Shown here in pieces: positions 39,319 to 54,600 of a stretch of DNA of 64,000 nucleotides. The DNA comes from Halictus rubicundus. Its lineage: Eukaryota; Arthropoda; Insecta; Hymenoptera; Halictidae. A program made the translations under genes and the position numbers. Under the pieces are notes generated by a model. It was not told the origin of the DNA, did not search any database, and worked only from the letters and a program-made list of their open reading frames with translations. Within the stretch, counting starts at the first letter, position 1. Each line of letters opens with the position of its first letter. The stretch lies in NCBI RefSeq assembly GCF_050948215.1, contig NW_027488787.1, positions 248,001 through 312,000 on the forward strand. The letters are read 5' to 3'.

Positions 39319-42300
39319 ATCCTATCCTATCCTCAATCTTATCCTATCTTCTATCCTATCCTATCCTCAATCCTATCCTGTCCTCTATCCTATCCTATCC
39401 TGTATAGTATCCTATCCTCTATAATATCGTATCCTCTATCATATCCTATCCTCTTGCCCATAATATCATCTATCCTATCCTATTCTCTGTCCTATCCTAT
39501 CTTCTATCCTATCTTATCCTCAATCCTATTCTATCCTCTATCCTATCCTATCCTCTATCCTATCCTATCCTCAATCCTATTCAATCCTCTATCCTATCCA
39601 ATCCCCTACCCTATACTCTGTCCTATCCTCTATCCTAACCTATCCTCTATCTTATCCTATCCTGTATCCTATCCTATCCTCTATCCTATCCTATCACCTA
39701 TACTATCCTATCCGCAATCCTATCCTTTCCTCTATTATATGCTATACTGTATCCTATCCTACCCTCTATTATGTCCTATCCTCAATCCTATCATATCCTC
39801 TATCCTATCCTGTCCTCTATCCTATCCTATCCTCTATAATATCGTATCCTATATCATATCCTAGCGTCTTTCCTATCCTCTATCCTATCCTATCCAATAT
39901 CCTATCCTATCCTCAACCCTATCCTATCCTCAATATTATCCTATACTCTATCCTATCCTATCCGCTATACTATCCTATCATCTATCCTGTAATATCCTCT
40001 ATCCTATCCAATCCTCTATCCTATACTCTATCCTATCGTCTATCCTTTCCTATCCACTATCATATACTATCCTGTATCCTATCCTATCCTCTATAATATC
40101 GTATCCTCTATCATATCCTATCCTCTTTCCTACAATATCACCTTTCCTATCCTATTCTCTATCCTATCTTATCCTCTATTGTATCCTATCCTCTATCGTC
40201 TCCTATCCTCTATCATATCCAATCCCCTATCCTATCATCTATTCTATCCTATTCTCTATCCTATCCTATCCTCTATCCTATCCTGTCGTCTATCGTATCC
40301 TATCCTCTATTTTATCCAATCCCCTATCCTATCCTCTATCCTGTCCTATCCTCTATCCAATCCTCTATCCTATCCCATCCTCAATCCTATCCTATCCTCT
40401 ATCCTATCCTATCCTGTATATTATCCTATGCTCTATAATATCGTATCCTCTATCATATCCTATCCTCTTGCCCATTATATCATCTATCCTATCCTATTCT
40501 CTATCCTATCCTATCCTCTACCCTATCCTATCCTCTATCCTATCTTATCCTCAATCCTATCCTATCCTCTATCCTATCCAATCCCCTATCCTATCCGCTG
40601 TCCTATCCTAACCTCTTTACTATCCTATCCTCTTTCCTATCCTACCCTCAATCCTATCCTATCCTCTATCGTATCCAATCCTCTATCCTATCCGATCCCC
40701 AATCTTATCCTCTATCCTATCCTATCCTATCATCTATCCTATCCTACCCTCAATCCTATCCTATCCGCTATCCTATACTATCCTCAATCCTATCGTATCC
40801 TCTATCCTATCCTATCCTCTATCCTATCCTATCCTCAATCCTATCCTATCCTCTATCCAATCTTATCCTCTATCCTATCCTATCCTCTATCATATCCTAT
40901 CCTGAATCCTATCCTATCCTCTATAATATCGTATCCTCCATCCTATCCTATCCTCTATCGTATCCTATCCTCTACCCCATCCTATCCTCAATCCTATCCT
41001 ATCCTCGATCCTATCCTATCCTCTATAATATCATATCCTCTATCATATCCTATCCTCAATCCTATCCTATCCTCTTTAATATCGTATCCTCCATCCTATC
41101 CTATCCTCTATCGTATCCTATCCTCTACCCCATCCTATCCTCAATCCTATCGTATCCTCTATCCTATCCTATCCTCTATCCTATCATATCCGCTATCCTA
41201 TACTATCCTCAATCCTATCGTATCCTCTATCCTATCCTATCCTCTATCATATACTATCCTCAATCCTATCCTATCTTCTATCCTATCCAATCCCTTATCC
41301 TATCCTCTATCCTATCCTATCCTCTAACTGATCCTATCTTCTATACTATCCTATCCTCTATCCTATCCTATCCCCCACCCTATCCTATTGTCTATAATAT
41401 CTTATCCTCTATCATATCCTATCCTCTTTCCTATAATATCATCTATCCTATCCTATTCTCTATCCTATCCTATCCTCCATCATATCCTATCCTCTATCGT
41501 ATCCTATCCTCTATCCTATCCAATCCCCTATCCTATCTTCAATCCTATCCTATCTTCTATCCTATCCTATCCTCTATAATATCGTATCCTCTATCATATC
41601 CAATCCTCTTTCCTATAATATCATCTATCCTATCCTATTCTCTATCCTATCCTATCCTCCATCATATCCTATCCTCTATCGTATAGTATCCTCTATCCTA
41701 TCCAATCCCCTATCCTATCCTCAATCCTATCCTCTATCCTCTATCCTATCCTATCCTCTATAATATCGTATCCTCTATCATATCCTATCCTCTTTCCTAC
41801 AATATCACCTTTCCTATCCTATTCTCTATCCTATCTTATCCTCTATTGTATCCTATCCTCTATCGTCTCCTATCCTCTATCATATCCAATCCCCTATCCT
41901 ATCATCTATTCTATCCTATTCTCTATCCTATCCTATACTCTATCCTATCCTGTCGTCTATCGTATCCTATCCTCTATTTTATCCAATCCCCTATCCTATC
42001 CTCTATCCTGTCCTATCCTCTATCCAATCCTCTATCCTATCCCATCCTCAATCCTATCCTATCCTCTATCCTATCCTATCCTGTATATTATCCTATGCTC
42101 TATAATATCGTATCCTCTATCATATCCTATCCTCTTGCCCATTATATCATCTATCCTATCCTATTCTCTATCCTATCCTATCCTCTAACCTACCCTATCC
42201 TCTATCCTATCTTATCCTCAATCCTATCCTATCCTCTATCCTATCCAATCCCCTATCCTATCCTCTGTCCTATCCTCTATCCTATCCTCTTCTCTATCCT

Positions 42301-43649
42301 ATCATATCCTCTATCCTATCCTATCCTCTTTACTATCCTATCCTCTTTCCTATCCTATCCTCAATCCTATCCTATCCTCTATCGTATCCAATCCCCTATC
42401 CAATTCTCTATTCTATCCTATCCTCTATCCTATCTTATCCTCAATCCTATTCTCTCCTGTATCCTATCCTATCCTCTATACTATACTATCCTCTATCGTA
42501 GCCTATTCCCTATACTATCCTATCCTATCCACTATCCTATCCTATCCTATCCTATCCACTATCCTATCCTATCCTATCCTCAATCCTATCCAATCCTCTA
42601 TCCTATCCTATCCTTTATACTACCCAATTCTCTATCGTATCCTCTATCATATCCTATTCTCAATCCTATTCTATCCTCTATCCTATCCTATCCTCTATCC
42701 TATCCTATCCTCTTTACTATCCTATCCTCAATCCTATCCTATCCTCTATCCTATCCAATCCCCTATCCAATTCTCTATTCTATCCTATCCTCTATCCTAT
42801 CGTATCCTCAATCCTATTCTATCCTCTATCCTATCCTATCCTCAATCCTATCCTATCCTCTATCCTATCCTATCCTCTATACTATACTATCCTCTATACT
42901 ATCCTATCCCCTATACTAACCTATCCACGATCCTGTCCTGTCCTCTATTATATGCTATACTGTATCCTATCCTATCCTCTATAATATCGTGTCCTTCATC
43001 ATATCCTATCCTCTATCCTAGAAGATCATCTATCCTAACCTATCCTCTATCCTATCTTATCCTCAATCCTATTCTATCCTCTATCCTATCCTATCCTCTA
43101 TTCTATCCTATCCTCAATCCTATCCTATCCTCTATCCTATCCAATCCCCTATCCTATTCTCTATCCTATCCTATCCTCTATCCTATCCTATCCTCTATAA
43201 TATCGTATCCTCTATCCTATAATATCATCTACCCTATCCTCTATCCTATCGAATCCCCTATCCTATCCTCTATGCTGTCCTATCCTCTATCCTATCTTAT
43301 CCTCAATCCTATCCTATCCTCTATCCTATCCAATCCACTGTCCTATCCTCTGTCCTATCCTATCCTCTATCCTATCCAATCCCCTATCCTATCCTCTGTC
43401 CTATCCTCTATCCCATCCTATCCTCTATACTATACTATCCTCTAACCTATCCTATCCCCTATACTATCCTATCCTATCCTCTATCCTATCCTATCCTCTA
43501 TCCTATCCTATCCTCTATCCTATCCTATCCTCTATCCTATCCTATCCTCTATCCTATCCTATCCTCTACAATATCGTATCCTCTATCATATCCTATCCTC
43601 TTGCCCATAATATCATCTATCCTATCCTATTCTCTGTCCTATCCTCTAT

Positions 43650-44520
43650 CCTATCATATCCTCTATCCTATCCCATCGTCTATCGTATCCTATCCTCTAT
43701 CCTATCCAATCCCCTAACCTATTCTCTATCCTGTCCTATCCTCTATCATATCCTATCCTCAATCCTATCCAATCCTCTATCCTATCCTATCCTGTATCCT
43801 ATCCTATTCTCTATAATATCGTATCCTCTATCATATCCTATCCTCTTTCCCATAATATCATCTTTCCTATCCTATTCGTTATCCTATCTTATCCTCTATC
43901 CTATCCTATTCGTTATCCTATCTTATCCTCTATTGTATCCTATTATCTATCGTCTCCTATCCTCTATCATATCCAATCCCCTATCCTATCATCTGTCCTA
44001 TCCTATTCTCTACCCTATCCTATTCTCTATCCTATCCTATCTTCTATATTATCCTATCCTCTATCCTATCCAATCCCCTATCCTATCCTGTCCTATCCTC
44101 TATCCAATCCTCTATCCTATCCTATCCTCAATCTTATCCTACCTTCTATCCTATCCTATCCTCAATCCTATCCTATCCTCTATCCTATCCTATCTTGTAT
44201 ACTATCCTATCCTCTATAATATCGTATCCTCTATTATATCCTATCCTCTTTCCTATAATATCATCCATCCTATCCTATTCTCTATCCCATCCTATCCTCA
44301 AAACTATCCTATCCTCAATCCTATCCTATACTCTATCCTATTCTATCCTCTATACTATCCTATCCTCAATCCTATCCTATACTCTATCCTATCCTATACT
44401 TTATACTATCCAATCCTCTATCGTATCCACTATCCTTTCCTATCCTCTATCCTATCCTATCCTCAATCCTATCCTATCCTCAATCCTATCCTATCCTCTA
44501 TCCTATCCTATCCTTTATAG
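43650..44520 (+). repeat. Insertion-free paralogue of the LTR-like insertion site
   Basis: This stretch resembles 30650-31075 joined directly to 32831 onward: it shares CCCATCGTCTATCGTATCC, then CCAATCCCCTAACC, then CCAATCCTCTATCC. At 44114-44117 a single ATCC stands where the element and its two flanking ATCC copies sit in the other loci, and CAATCTTATCC follows. It is an older, third copy of the block that split off before the insertion. Confidence 0.82.
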
Positions 44521-46584
44521 TAACCTATCCTCTACCGTATCCTCAATCCAATCCTGTCCTCTGTAATATCGAATACTCTATCATATCCTATCCTCTATCC
44601 TATAATATCTTCTATCCGTTCCTATCCTCAATCCTATCCAATCCTCTATCCTATCCTCAATTCTATCCTATCCTTTATCCTATCCTATCCTCCATCCTAT
44701 CCTATCCCCTATCCTATACTATCCACTATCCTATCCAATCACCTATCCTATTATCTATCCTATCCTACCCTCAATCCTATCCTATACTGCATTATATCCT
44801 ATCCTCTATCCTATCCTCTATCATATCGTAGCCTCTATCCTATCCTGTCCTCTATCCTATCCTATCCTCTATCCTATCGTATCCTCTATCCTATCCTACC
44901 CTTATCCTCTCCTCAATCCTATCCTATCCTTTATCCTATCCTATCCTCCATCATATCCTATCCTCTATCCTATACTATCCACTATCCTATCCAATCCCCT
45001 ATCCTATTATCTATCCTATCCTCTATCCTATCCTCTATCATATCGTAACCTCTATCCTAACCTATCCTCTATCCTATCCTATCCTCTTTCCCATCCTATC
45101 CTCTATCCTATCCTATCCTCTATCCTATCCTATCCTCTATCCTATCCTATCCTCTATCATATCCTATCCGCTATCCTATCCTATCCTCTATCCTATCCTA
45201 TCCTCAATCCTATCCTATCCTCTATAATATCATATCCTCTATCATATCCTATCCTCAATCCTATCCTATCCTCTATAATATCGTATCCTCCATCCTATCC
45301 TATCCTCTATCGTATCCTATCCTCTACCCCATCCTATCCTCAATCCTATCCTATCCTCTATCCTATCCTATCCTCTATAATATCATATCCTCTATCATAT
45401 CCTATCCTCAATCCTATCCTATCCTCTATAATATCGTATCCTCCATCCTATCCTATCCTCTATCGTATCCTATCCTCTACCCCATCCTATCCTCAATCCT
45501 ATCCTATCCTCTATCCTATCCAATCCCCTATCCTATCCTCTATCCTATCCTATTCTCTATCCTATCCTATTCTCTATCCTATCCTCAATCCTATCGTATC
45601 CTCTATCCTATCCTATCCTCTATCCTATCCTATCCGCTATCCTATACTATCCTCAATCCTATCGTATCCTCTATCCTATCCTATCCTCTATCATATCCTA
45701 TCCCCAATCCTATCCTACCTTCTATCCTATCCAATCACCTATCCTATCCTCAATCCGATCCTCTATCCTCTATCCTATCCTACCCTCTATAATATCGTAT
45801 CCTCCATCCTATCCTATCCTCTATCGTATCCTATCCTCTACCCCATCCTATCCTCAATCCTATCCTATTATCTATCCTATCCAATCCCCTATCCTATCCT
45901 CTATCCTATCCTATTCTCTATCCTATCCTCAATCCTATCGTATCCTCTATCCTATCCTATCCTCTATCCTATCCTATCCTCTATAATATCGTATCCTCCA
46001 TCCTATCCTATCCTCTATCGTATCCTATCCTCTATCCAATCCAATCCTATATCGTATCCTATCCGCTATCCTATATTATTCCTTATCCTATAATATCCCC
46101 TATCCTATGCAATCCTCTATAATATCGTATCCTCCATCCTATCCTATCCTCTATCGTATCCTATCCTCTACCCCATCCTATCCTCAATCCTATCCTATCC
46201 TCTATCCTATCCTATCCTCTATAATATCATATCCTCTATCATATCCTATCCTCAATCCTATCCTATCCTCTATAATATCGTATCCTCCATCCTATCGTAT
46301 CCTCTATCGTATCCTATCCTCTACCCCATCCTATCCTCAATCCTATCGTATCCTCTATCCTATCCTATCCTCTATCCTATCATATCCGCTATCCTATACT
46401 ATCCTCAATCCTATCGTATCCTCTATCCCATCCTATCCTCTATCATATACTATCCTCAATCCTATCCTATCTTCTATCCTATCCAATCCCTTATCCTAAT
46501 CCTCTATCCTATCCTATCCTCTAACTGATCCTATCTTCTATACTATCCTATCCTCTATCCTATCCTATCCCCTGCCCTATCCTA

Positions 46585-48710
46585 TTGTCTATAATATCTT
46601 ATCCTCTATCATATCCTATCCTCTTTCCTATAATATCATCTATCCTATCCTATTCTCTATCCTATCCTATCCTCCATCATATCCTATCCTCTATCGTATC
46701 CTATCCTCTATCCTATCCAATCCCCTATCCTATCTTCAATCCTATCCTATCTTCTATCCTATCCTATCCTCTATAATATCGTATCCTCTATCATATCCAA
46801 TCCTCTTTCCTATAATATCATCTATCCTATCCTATTCTCTATCCTATCCTATCCTCCATCATATCCTATCCTCTATCGTATAGTATCCTCTATCCTATCC
46901 AATCCCCTATCCTATCCTCAATCCTATCCTCTATCCTCTATCCTATCCTATCCTCTATAATATCGTATCCTCCGTCATATCCTATCATCTATCATATCCT
47001 ATCCTTAATCCTATCCAATCCCCTATGCTATCTTCTATCCTATCCTCTTCTCTATCGTATCCTCAGTCCTATCGTATACCCTATCCTATCCTCAATCCTA
47101 TCCTATCCTCTATCCGATCCAATCCTCTGTAATATTGTATCCTCTATCCTATCCTATCCTCTATCATATACAATCCCCTATCCTATCCCCTATCCTATCC
47201 TCTAACTTATCCTATCCTCTATCCTATCCTATCCTCTAACTTATCCTATCCTCTCTCCTATCCTATCCTCTTCCTTATCCTATCCTGTCCTATCCTCTAT
47301 CGTAACCTATCCTCTATCCTATCCAATCCTATATCGTATCCTATCCGCTATCCTATCTTATTCCTTATCCTATAATATCCCCTATCCTATCCAATCCTCT
47401 ATAATATCGTATCCTCTATCCTACCCTATCCTCTATCGTATCCTATCCTGTATCCTATCCTATCCTCTATCCTATCCGATCCCCAATCTTATCCTCTATC
47501 CTATCCTATCCTCTATCCTATCCCACCCTCAATCCTATCCTATCCGCTATCCTATACTATCCTCAATCCTATCGTATCTTCTATCCTATCCTATCCTCTA
47601 TCCTATCCTATCCTCAATCCTATCCTATCCTCTATCCTATCCTATCCTCTATCCTATCCTCTATCCTATCCTATCCTCTATCCTATCCTCTATCCTATCC
47701 TATCCTCAATCCTATCCTATCCTCTATCCTATCTTATCCTCTATAATATCATATCCTCTATCCTATCCAATCCCCTATCCTATCCTCAATCCTATCCTCT
47801 ATCCTCTATCCTATCCTATCCTCTATAATATCGTATCCTCCATCATATCCTATCATCTATCATATCCTATCCTCAATCCTATCCAATCCCCTATCCTATC
47901 CTCTATCCTATCCAATCCCCTATCCAATCCTCTATTCTATCCTATCCTCTATCTTATCCTATCCTCTATCCTATCCTATCCTCTATAATATCGTATCCTC
48001 CATCCTATCCTATCCTCTATCGTATCCTATCCTCTATCCAATCCAATCCTATATCGTATCCTATCCGCTATCCTATCTTATTCCTTATCCTATAATATCC
48101 CCTATCCTATCCTATCCTCTATAATATCGTATCCTCCATCCTATCCTATCCTCTATCGTATCCTATCCTCTACCCCATCCTATCCTCAATCCTATCCTAT
48201 CCTCTATCCTATCCTATCCTCTATAATATCATATCCTCTATCATATCCTATCCTCAATCCTATCCTATCCTCTATAATATCGTATCCTCCATCCTATCCT
48301 ATCCTCTATCGTATCCTATCCTCTACCCCATCCTATCCTCAATCCTATCGTATCCTCTATCCCATCCTATCCTCTATCATATACTATCCTCAATCCTATC
48401 CTATCTTCTATCCTATCCAATCCCTTATCCTAATCCTCTATCCTATCCTATCCTCTAACTGATCCTATCTTCTATACTATCCTATCCTCTATCCTATCCT
48501 ATCCCCTGCCCTATCCTATTGTCTATAATATCTTATCCTCTATCATATCCTATCCTCTTTCCTATAATATCATCTATCCTATCCTATTCTCTATCCTATC
48601 CTATCCTCCATCATATCCTATCCTCTATCGTATCCTATCCTCTATCTTATCCAATCCCCTATCCTATCTTCAATCCTATCCTATCTTCTATCCTATCCTA
48701 TCCTCTATAA
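46585..48710 (+). repeat. 1,934-bp spaced block duplication
   Basis: A 63-codon satellite frame at 46585-46776 recurs at 48519-48710, offset 1,934, together with ~400 bp of flanking variants on each side (CTAACTGATCC before it, TATAGTATCC after). The same block occurs at 34896 and 41388 and again at 52417. Confidence 0.85.
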
Positions 48711-51685
48711 TATCGTATCCTCTATCATATCCAATCCTCTTTCCTATAATATCATCTATCCTATCCTATTCTCTATCCTATCCTATCCTCCATCATATCC
48801 TATCCTCTATCGTATAGTATCCTCTATCCTATCCAATCCCCTATCCTATCCTCAATCCTATCCTCTATCCTCTATCCTATCCTATCCTCTATAATATCGT
48901 ATCCTCCGTCATATCCTATAATCTATCATATCCTATCCTTAATCCTATCCAATCCCCTATGCTATCTTCTATCCTATCCTCTTCTCTATCGTATCCTCAG
49001 TCCTATCGTATACCCTATCCTATCCTCAATCCTATCCTATCCTCTATCCTATCCAATCCTCTATAATATTGTATCCTCTATCCTATCCTATCCTCTATCA
49101 TATACAATCCCCTATCCTATCCCCTATCCTATCCTCTAACTTATCCTATCCTCTATCCTATCCTATCCTCTAACTTATCCTATCCTCTCTCCTATCCTAT
49201 CCTCTTCCTTATCCTATCCTGTCCTATCCTCTATCCTATCCTATCCTCAATCCTATGATATCCTCTATCGTATCCTATCCTCCATCGTATCCTCTATCCT
49301 ATCCTATCCTCTATGCTATCCAATCCTCTATTGTATCCTTTATCCTATCCTGTCCTCAATCCTATGATATCCTCTATCGTATCCTATCCTCTATCGCATC
49401 CTCTATCCTATCCTATCCTCTATCCTATCCTGTACTCTATCCTATTCTATCCTATCCTCTATCCTATCCTTTCCTCAATCCTATCCCATCCTCTACCCTA
49501 TCCTATCCTCTATCGTCTCCTATCCTCTATCCTATCCTATCCTCTATCGTCTCCTGTCCTCTATCCTATCCTATCCTCTATCCTATCCCATCCTCTATCC
49601 TATCCTATCCTCTATCCCATCCTATCCTCGATCCTATCCTATCCTCTATCCTATCCTGTCGTCAAACCTAACCTATCCTCTATCCTATAATATCCTCATC
49701 CCATCCAATACTCTATTCTATCCTCTATATTATCATCCATGCTATCCTATCCACTATTCTATCCTATCCTCTATCCTATCCTGTCATCTATCCTATCATA
49801 TCGCCTATCATATCGTATCCTCTATCCTATCCTATCCTCTACTCTATAATATCCTCTATAATATCCTATTCTCTATCCTATCCTATCCTCTATCCTATAC
49901 TATCCTCTATCCTATCCTATCCTCTATCCTATCCTATCCTCTATCCTATACTATCCTCTATCCTATCCTATCCTCTATCCTATCCTATCCTCTATCCTAT
50001 CCTATCCTCTATCCTATCCTATCCTCTATCCTATCCTATCCTCAATCCTATGATATCCTCTATCGTATCCTATCCTCCATCGTATCCTCTATCCTATCCT
50101 ATCCTCTATGCTATCCAATCCTCTATTGTATCCTTTATCCTATCCTGTCCTCAATCCTATGATATCCTCTATCGTATCCTATCCTCTATCGCATCCTCTA
50201 TCCTATCCTATCCTCTATCCTATCCTGTACTCTATTCTATTCTATCCTATCCTCTATCCTATCCTTTCCTCAATCCTATCCCATCCTCTACCCTATCGTA
50301 TCCTCTATCGTCTCCTATCCTCTATCCTATCCTATCCTCTATCGTCTCCTGTCCTCTATCCTATCCAATCCCCTATCCTATCCTCTATCGTCTCATATCC
50401 TCTGTCCTATCCAATCCCCTATCCTATCCTCTATCCGATCCTATCCTCTATTATATCCTCTCCTCTACCCTATCCTATCCTCTATCCTATACTATCCTCT
50501 ATCCTATCCAATCCCCTATGCTATCCTCTATCCGATCCTATGGTCTATCCTATCCTCTATCCTATCCTGTCCTCTATCCTATCCTATACTCTATCCTATA
50601 CTATCCTCTATCCTATCCTATCCTCTATCCTATAATATACTCTATTCTATCCAATCCTTAATCCTATCCAATCCTCTATCGTATCCTCTATCCTATCCTC
50701 TATCCTAACCTATCCTCAATCCTACCCTATACCCTATCCTATCCGATCCTCTAACCTATCCTATCATCTATCCTATAGTATCCTCTATCCTATCCCATCC
50801 TCTATCCTATCCTATACTCTACCGTATACTATCTTCTATCCTATCCTATCCTCTAGCCTCTAATATCCACAATTCTATCCAATCCTCTATCCTAACCTAT
50901 CCTCTATTCTATCCTATCCTCTATCCTTTTATATCCTCTATCCAATCCTATCCTCTATCCTACCCAATCCCCTATCCTATCCTCTATCCTATCCTATACT
51001 CTATCCTATCCTATACTCTATCCTATCTTCTATCCTATCCAATCCCCTATCCTATCCTCTATCGTCTCCTATCCTCTATCCTATCCTATCCTCTATCGTC
51101 TCCTGTCCTCTATCCTATCCAATCCCCTATCCTATCCTCTATCGTCTCATATCCTCCATCCCATCCAATCCCCTATCCTATCCTCTATCCTATCTTATCC
51201 TCAATCCTATCCTATCCTCTATCCTATCCTATCCTCTATCCTATAGTATCCTCTATCCTATCCCATCCTCTATCCTATCCTATACTCTACCCTATACTAT
51301 CCTCTATCCTATCCTATCCTCTAGCCTCTAATATCCACTATTCTATCCAATCCTCTATCCTAACCTATCCTCTATCCTATCCCATCCTCTATCCTATCCA
51401 ATCCTCTATCCTATCCTATCCTCTATCCTATCCTATCCTCTATCTTATCCTATCCTCTATCCTATCCTATCCTCAATCCTATGATATCCTCTATCGTATC
51501 CTATCCTCCATCGTATCCTCTATCCTATCCTATCCTCTATGCTATCCAATCCTCTATTGTATCCTTTATCCTATCCTGTCCTCAATCCTATGATATCCTC
51601 TATCGTATCCTATCCTCTATTCTATACTATCCTCTATCCTATAATATCCTCTATCCTATCCTATCCTCTATCCTATAGTATCCTC
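47788..51685 (+). repeat. 3,898-bp tandem duplication, copy 1
   Basis: The distance between matching landmarks is constant at 3,898 bp: frames at 48519/52417, 49255/53153, 50050/53948 and 51481/55379, and GTCGTCAAACC at 49658/53556. The copy contains its own nested 795-bp duplication (49255 and 50050). Confidence 0.93.
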
Positions 51686-54600
51686 TATCCTATCCTCTAT
51701 CCTCTATCCTATCCTATCCTCTATAATATCGTATCCTCCATCATATCCTATCATCTATCATATCCTATCCTCAATCCTATCCAATCCCCTATCCTATCCT
51801 CTATCCTATCCAATCCCCTATCCAATCCTCTATTCTATCCTATCCTCTATCTTATCCTATCCTCTATCCTATCCTATCCTCTATAATATCGTATCCTCCA
51901 TCCTATCCTATCCTCTATCGTATCCTATCCTCTATCCAATCCAATCCTATATCGTATCCTATCCGCTATCCTATCTTATTCCTTATCCTATAATATCCCC
52001 TATCCTATCCTATCCTCTATAATATCGTATCCTCCATCCTATCCTATCCTCTATCGTATCCTATCCTCTACCCCATCCTATCCTCAATCCTATCCTATCC
52101 TCTATCCTATCCTATCCTCTATAATATCATATCCTCTATCATATCCTATCCTCAATCCTATCCTATCCTCTATAATATCGTATCCTCCATCCTATCCTAT
52201 CCTCTATCGTATCCTATCCTCTACCCCATCCTATCCTCAATCCTATCGTATCCTCTATCCCATCCTATCCTCTATCATATACTATCCTCAATCCTATCCT
52301 ATCTTCTATCCTATCCAATCCCTTATCCTAATCCTCTATCCTATCCTATCCTCTAACTGATCCTATCTTCTATACTATCCTATCCTCTATCCTATCCTAT
52401 CCCCTGCCCTATCCTATTGTCTATAATATCTTATCCTCTATCATATCCTATCCTCTTTCCTATAATATCATCTATCCTATCCTATTCTCTATCCTATCCT
52501 ATCCTCCATCATATCCTATCCTCTATCGTATCCTATCCTCTATCTTATCCAATCCCCTATCCTATCTTCAATCCTATCCTATCTTCTATCCTATCCTATC
52601 CTCTATAATATCGTATCCTCTATCATATCCAATCCTCTTTCCTATAATATCATCTATCCTATCCTATTCTCTATCCTATCCTATCCTCCATCATATCCTA
52701 TCCTCTATCGTATAGTATCCTCTATCCTATCCAATCCCCTATCCTATCCTCAATCCTATCCTCTATCCTCTATCCTATCCTATCCTCTATAATATCGTAT
52801 CCTCCGTCATATCCTATAATCTATCATATCCTATCCTTAATCCTATCCAATCCCCTATGCTATCTTCTATCCTATCCTCTTCTCTATCGTATCCTCAGTC
52901 CTATCGTATACCCTATCCTATCCTCAATCCTATCCTATCCTCTATCCTATCCAATCCTCTATAATATTGTATCCTCTATCCTATCCTATCCTCTATCATA
53001 TACAATCCCCTATCCTATCCCCTATCCTATCCTCTAACTTATCCTATCCTCTATCCTATCCTATCCTCTAACTTATCCTATCCTCTCTCCTATCCTATCC
53101 TCTTCCTTATCCTATCCTGTCCTATCCTCTATCCTATCCTATCCTCAATCCTATGATATCCTCTATCGTATCCTATCCTCCATCGTATCCTCTATCCTAT
53201 CCTATCCTCTATGCTATCCAATCCTCTATTGTATCCTTTATCCTATCCTGTCCTCAATCCTATGATATCCTCTATCGTATCCTATCCTCTATCGCATCCT
53301 CTATCCTATCCTATCCTCTATCCTATCCTGTACTCTATCCTATTCTATCCTATCCTCTATCCTATCCTTTCCTCAATCCTATCCCATCCTCTACCCTATC
53401 CTATCCTCTATCGTCTCCTATCCTCTATCCTATCCTATCCTCTATCGTCTCCTGTCCTCTATCCTATCCTATCCTCTATCCTATCCCATCCTCTATCCTA
53501 TCCTATCCTCTATCCCATCCTATCCTCGATCCTATCCTATCCTCTATCCTATCCTGTCGTCAAACCTAACCTATCCTCTATCCTATAATATCCTCATCCC
53601 ATCCAATACTCTATTCTATCCTCTATATTATCATCCATGCTATCCTATCCACTATTCTATCCTATCCTCTATCCTATCCTGTCATCTATCCTATCATATC
53701 GCCTATCATATCGTATCCTCTATCCTATCCTATCCTCTACTCTATAATATCCTCTATAATATCCTATTCTCTATCCTATCCTATCCTCTATCCTATACTA
53801 TCCTCTATCCTATCCTATCCTCTATCCTATCCTATCCTCTATCCTATACTATCCTCTATCCTATCCTATCCTCTATCCTATCCTATCCTCTATCCTATCC
53901 TATCCTCTATCCTATCCTATCCTCTATCCTATCCTATCCTCAATCCTATGATATCCTCTATCGTATCCTATCCTCCATCGTATCCTCTATCCTATCCTAT
54001 CCTCTATGCTATCCAATCCTCTATTGTATCCTTTATCCTATCCTGTCCTCAATCCTATGATATCCTCTATCGTATCCTATCCTCTATCGCATCCTCTATC
54101 CTATCCTATCCTCTATCCTATCCTGTACTCTATTCTATTCTATCCTATCCTCTATCCTATCCTTTCCTCAATCCTATCCCATCCTCTACCCTATCGTATC
54201 CTCTATCGTCTCCTATCCTCTATCCTATCCTATCCTCTATCGTCTCCTGTCCTCTATCCTATCCAATCCCCTATCCTATCCTCTATCGTCTCATATCCTC
54301 TGTCCTATCCAATCCCCTATCCTATCCTCTATCCGATCCTATCCTCTATTATATCCTCTCCTCTACCCTATCCTATCCTCTATCCTATACTATCCTCTAT
54401 CCTATCCAATCCCCTATGCTATCCTCTATCCGATCCTATGGTCTATCCTATCCTCTATCCTATCCTGTCCTCTATCCTATCCTATACTCTATCCTATACT
54501 ATCCTCTATCCTATCCTATCCTCTATCCTATAATATACTCTATTCTATCCAATCCTTAATCCTATCCAATCCTCTATCGTATCCTCTATCCTATCCTCTA

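Larger units (their letters stand above)
36451..43173 (+). repeat. 6,492-bp tandem duplication, copy 2 (with a 219-bp insertion)
   Basis: Near-identical to 29959-36450. From the second satellite block onward the offset becomes 6,711 because copy 2 gained ~219 bp of satellite near 42480-42700; frames ending at 36208 and 42919 show it. One substitution is visible (CTCTACCC near 35694 against CTCTAACC near 42186). The match ends near 43173, where TATCCTTTAT is replaced by TATCCTCTAT. Confidence 0.92.
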
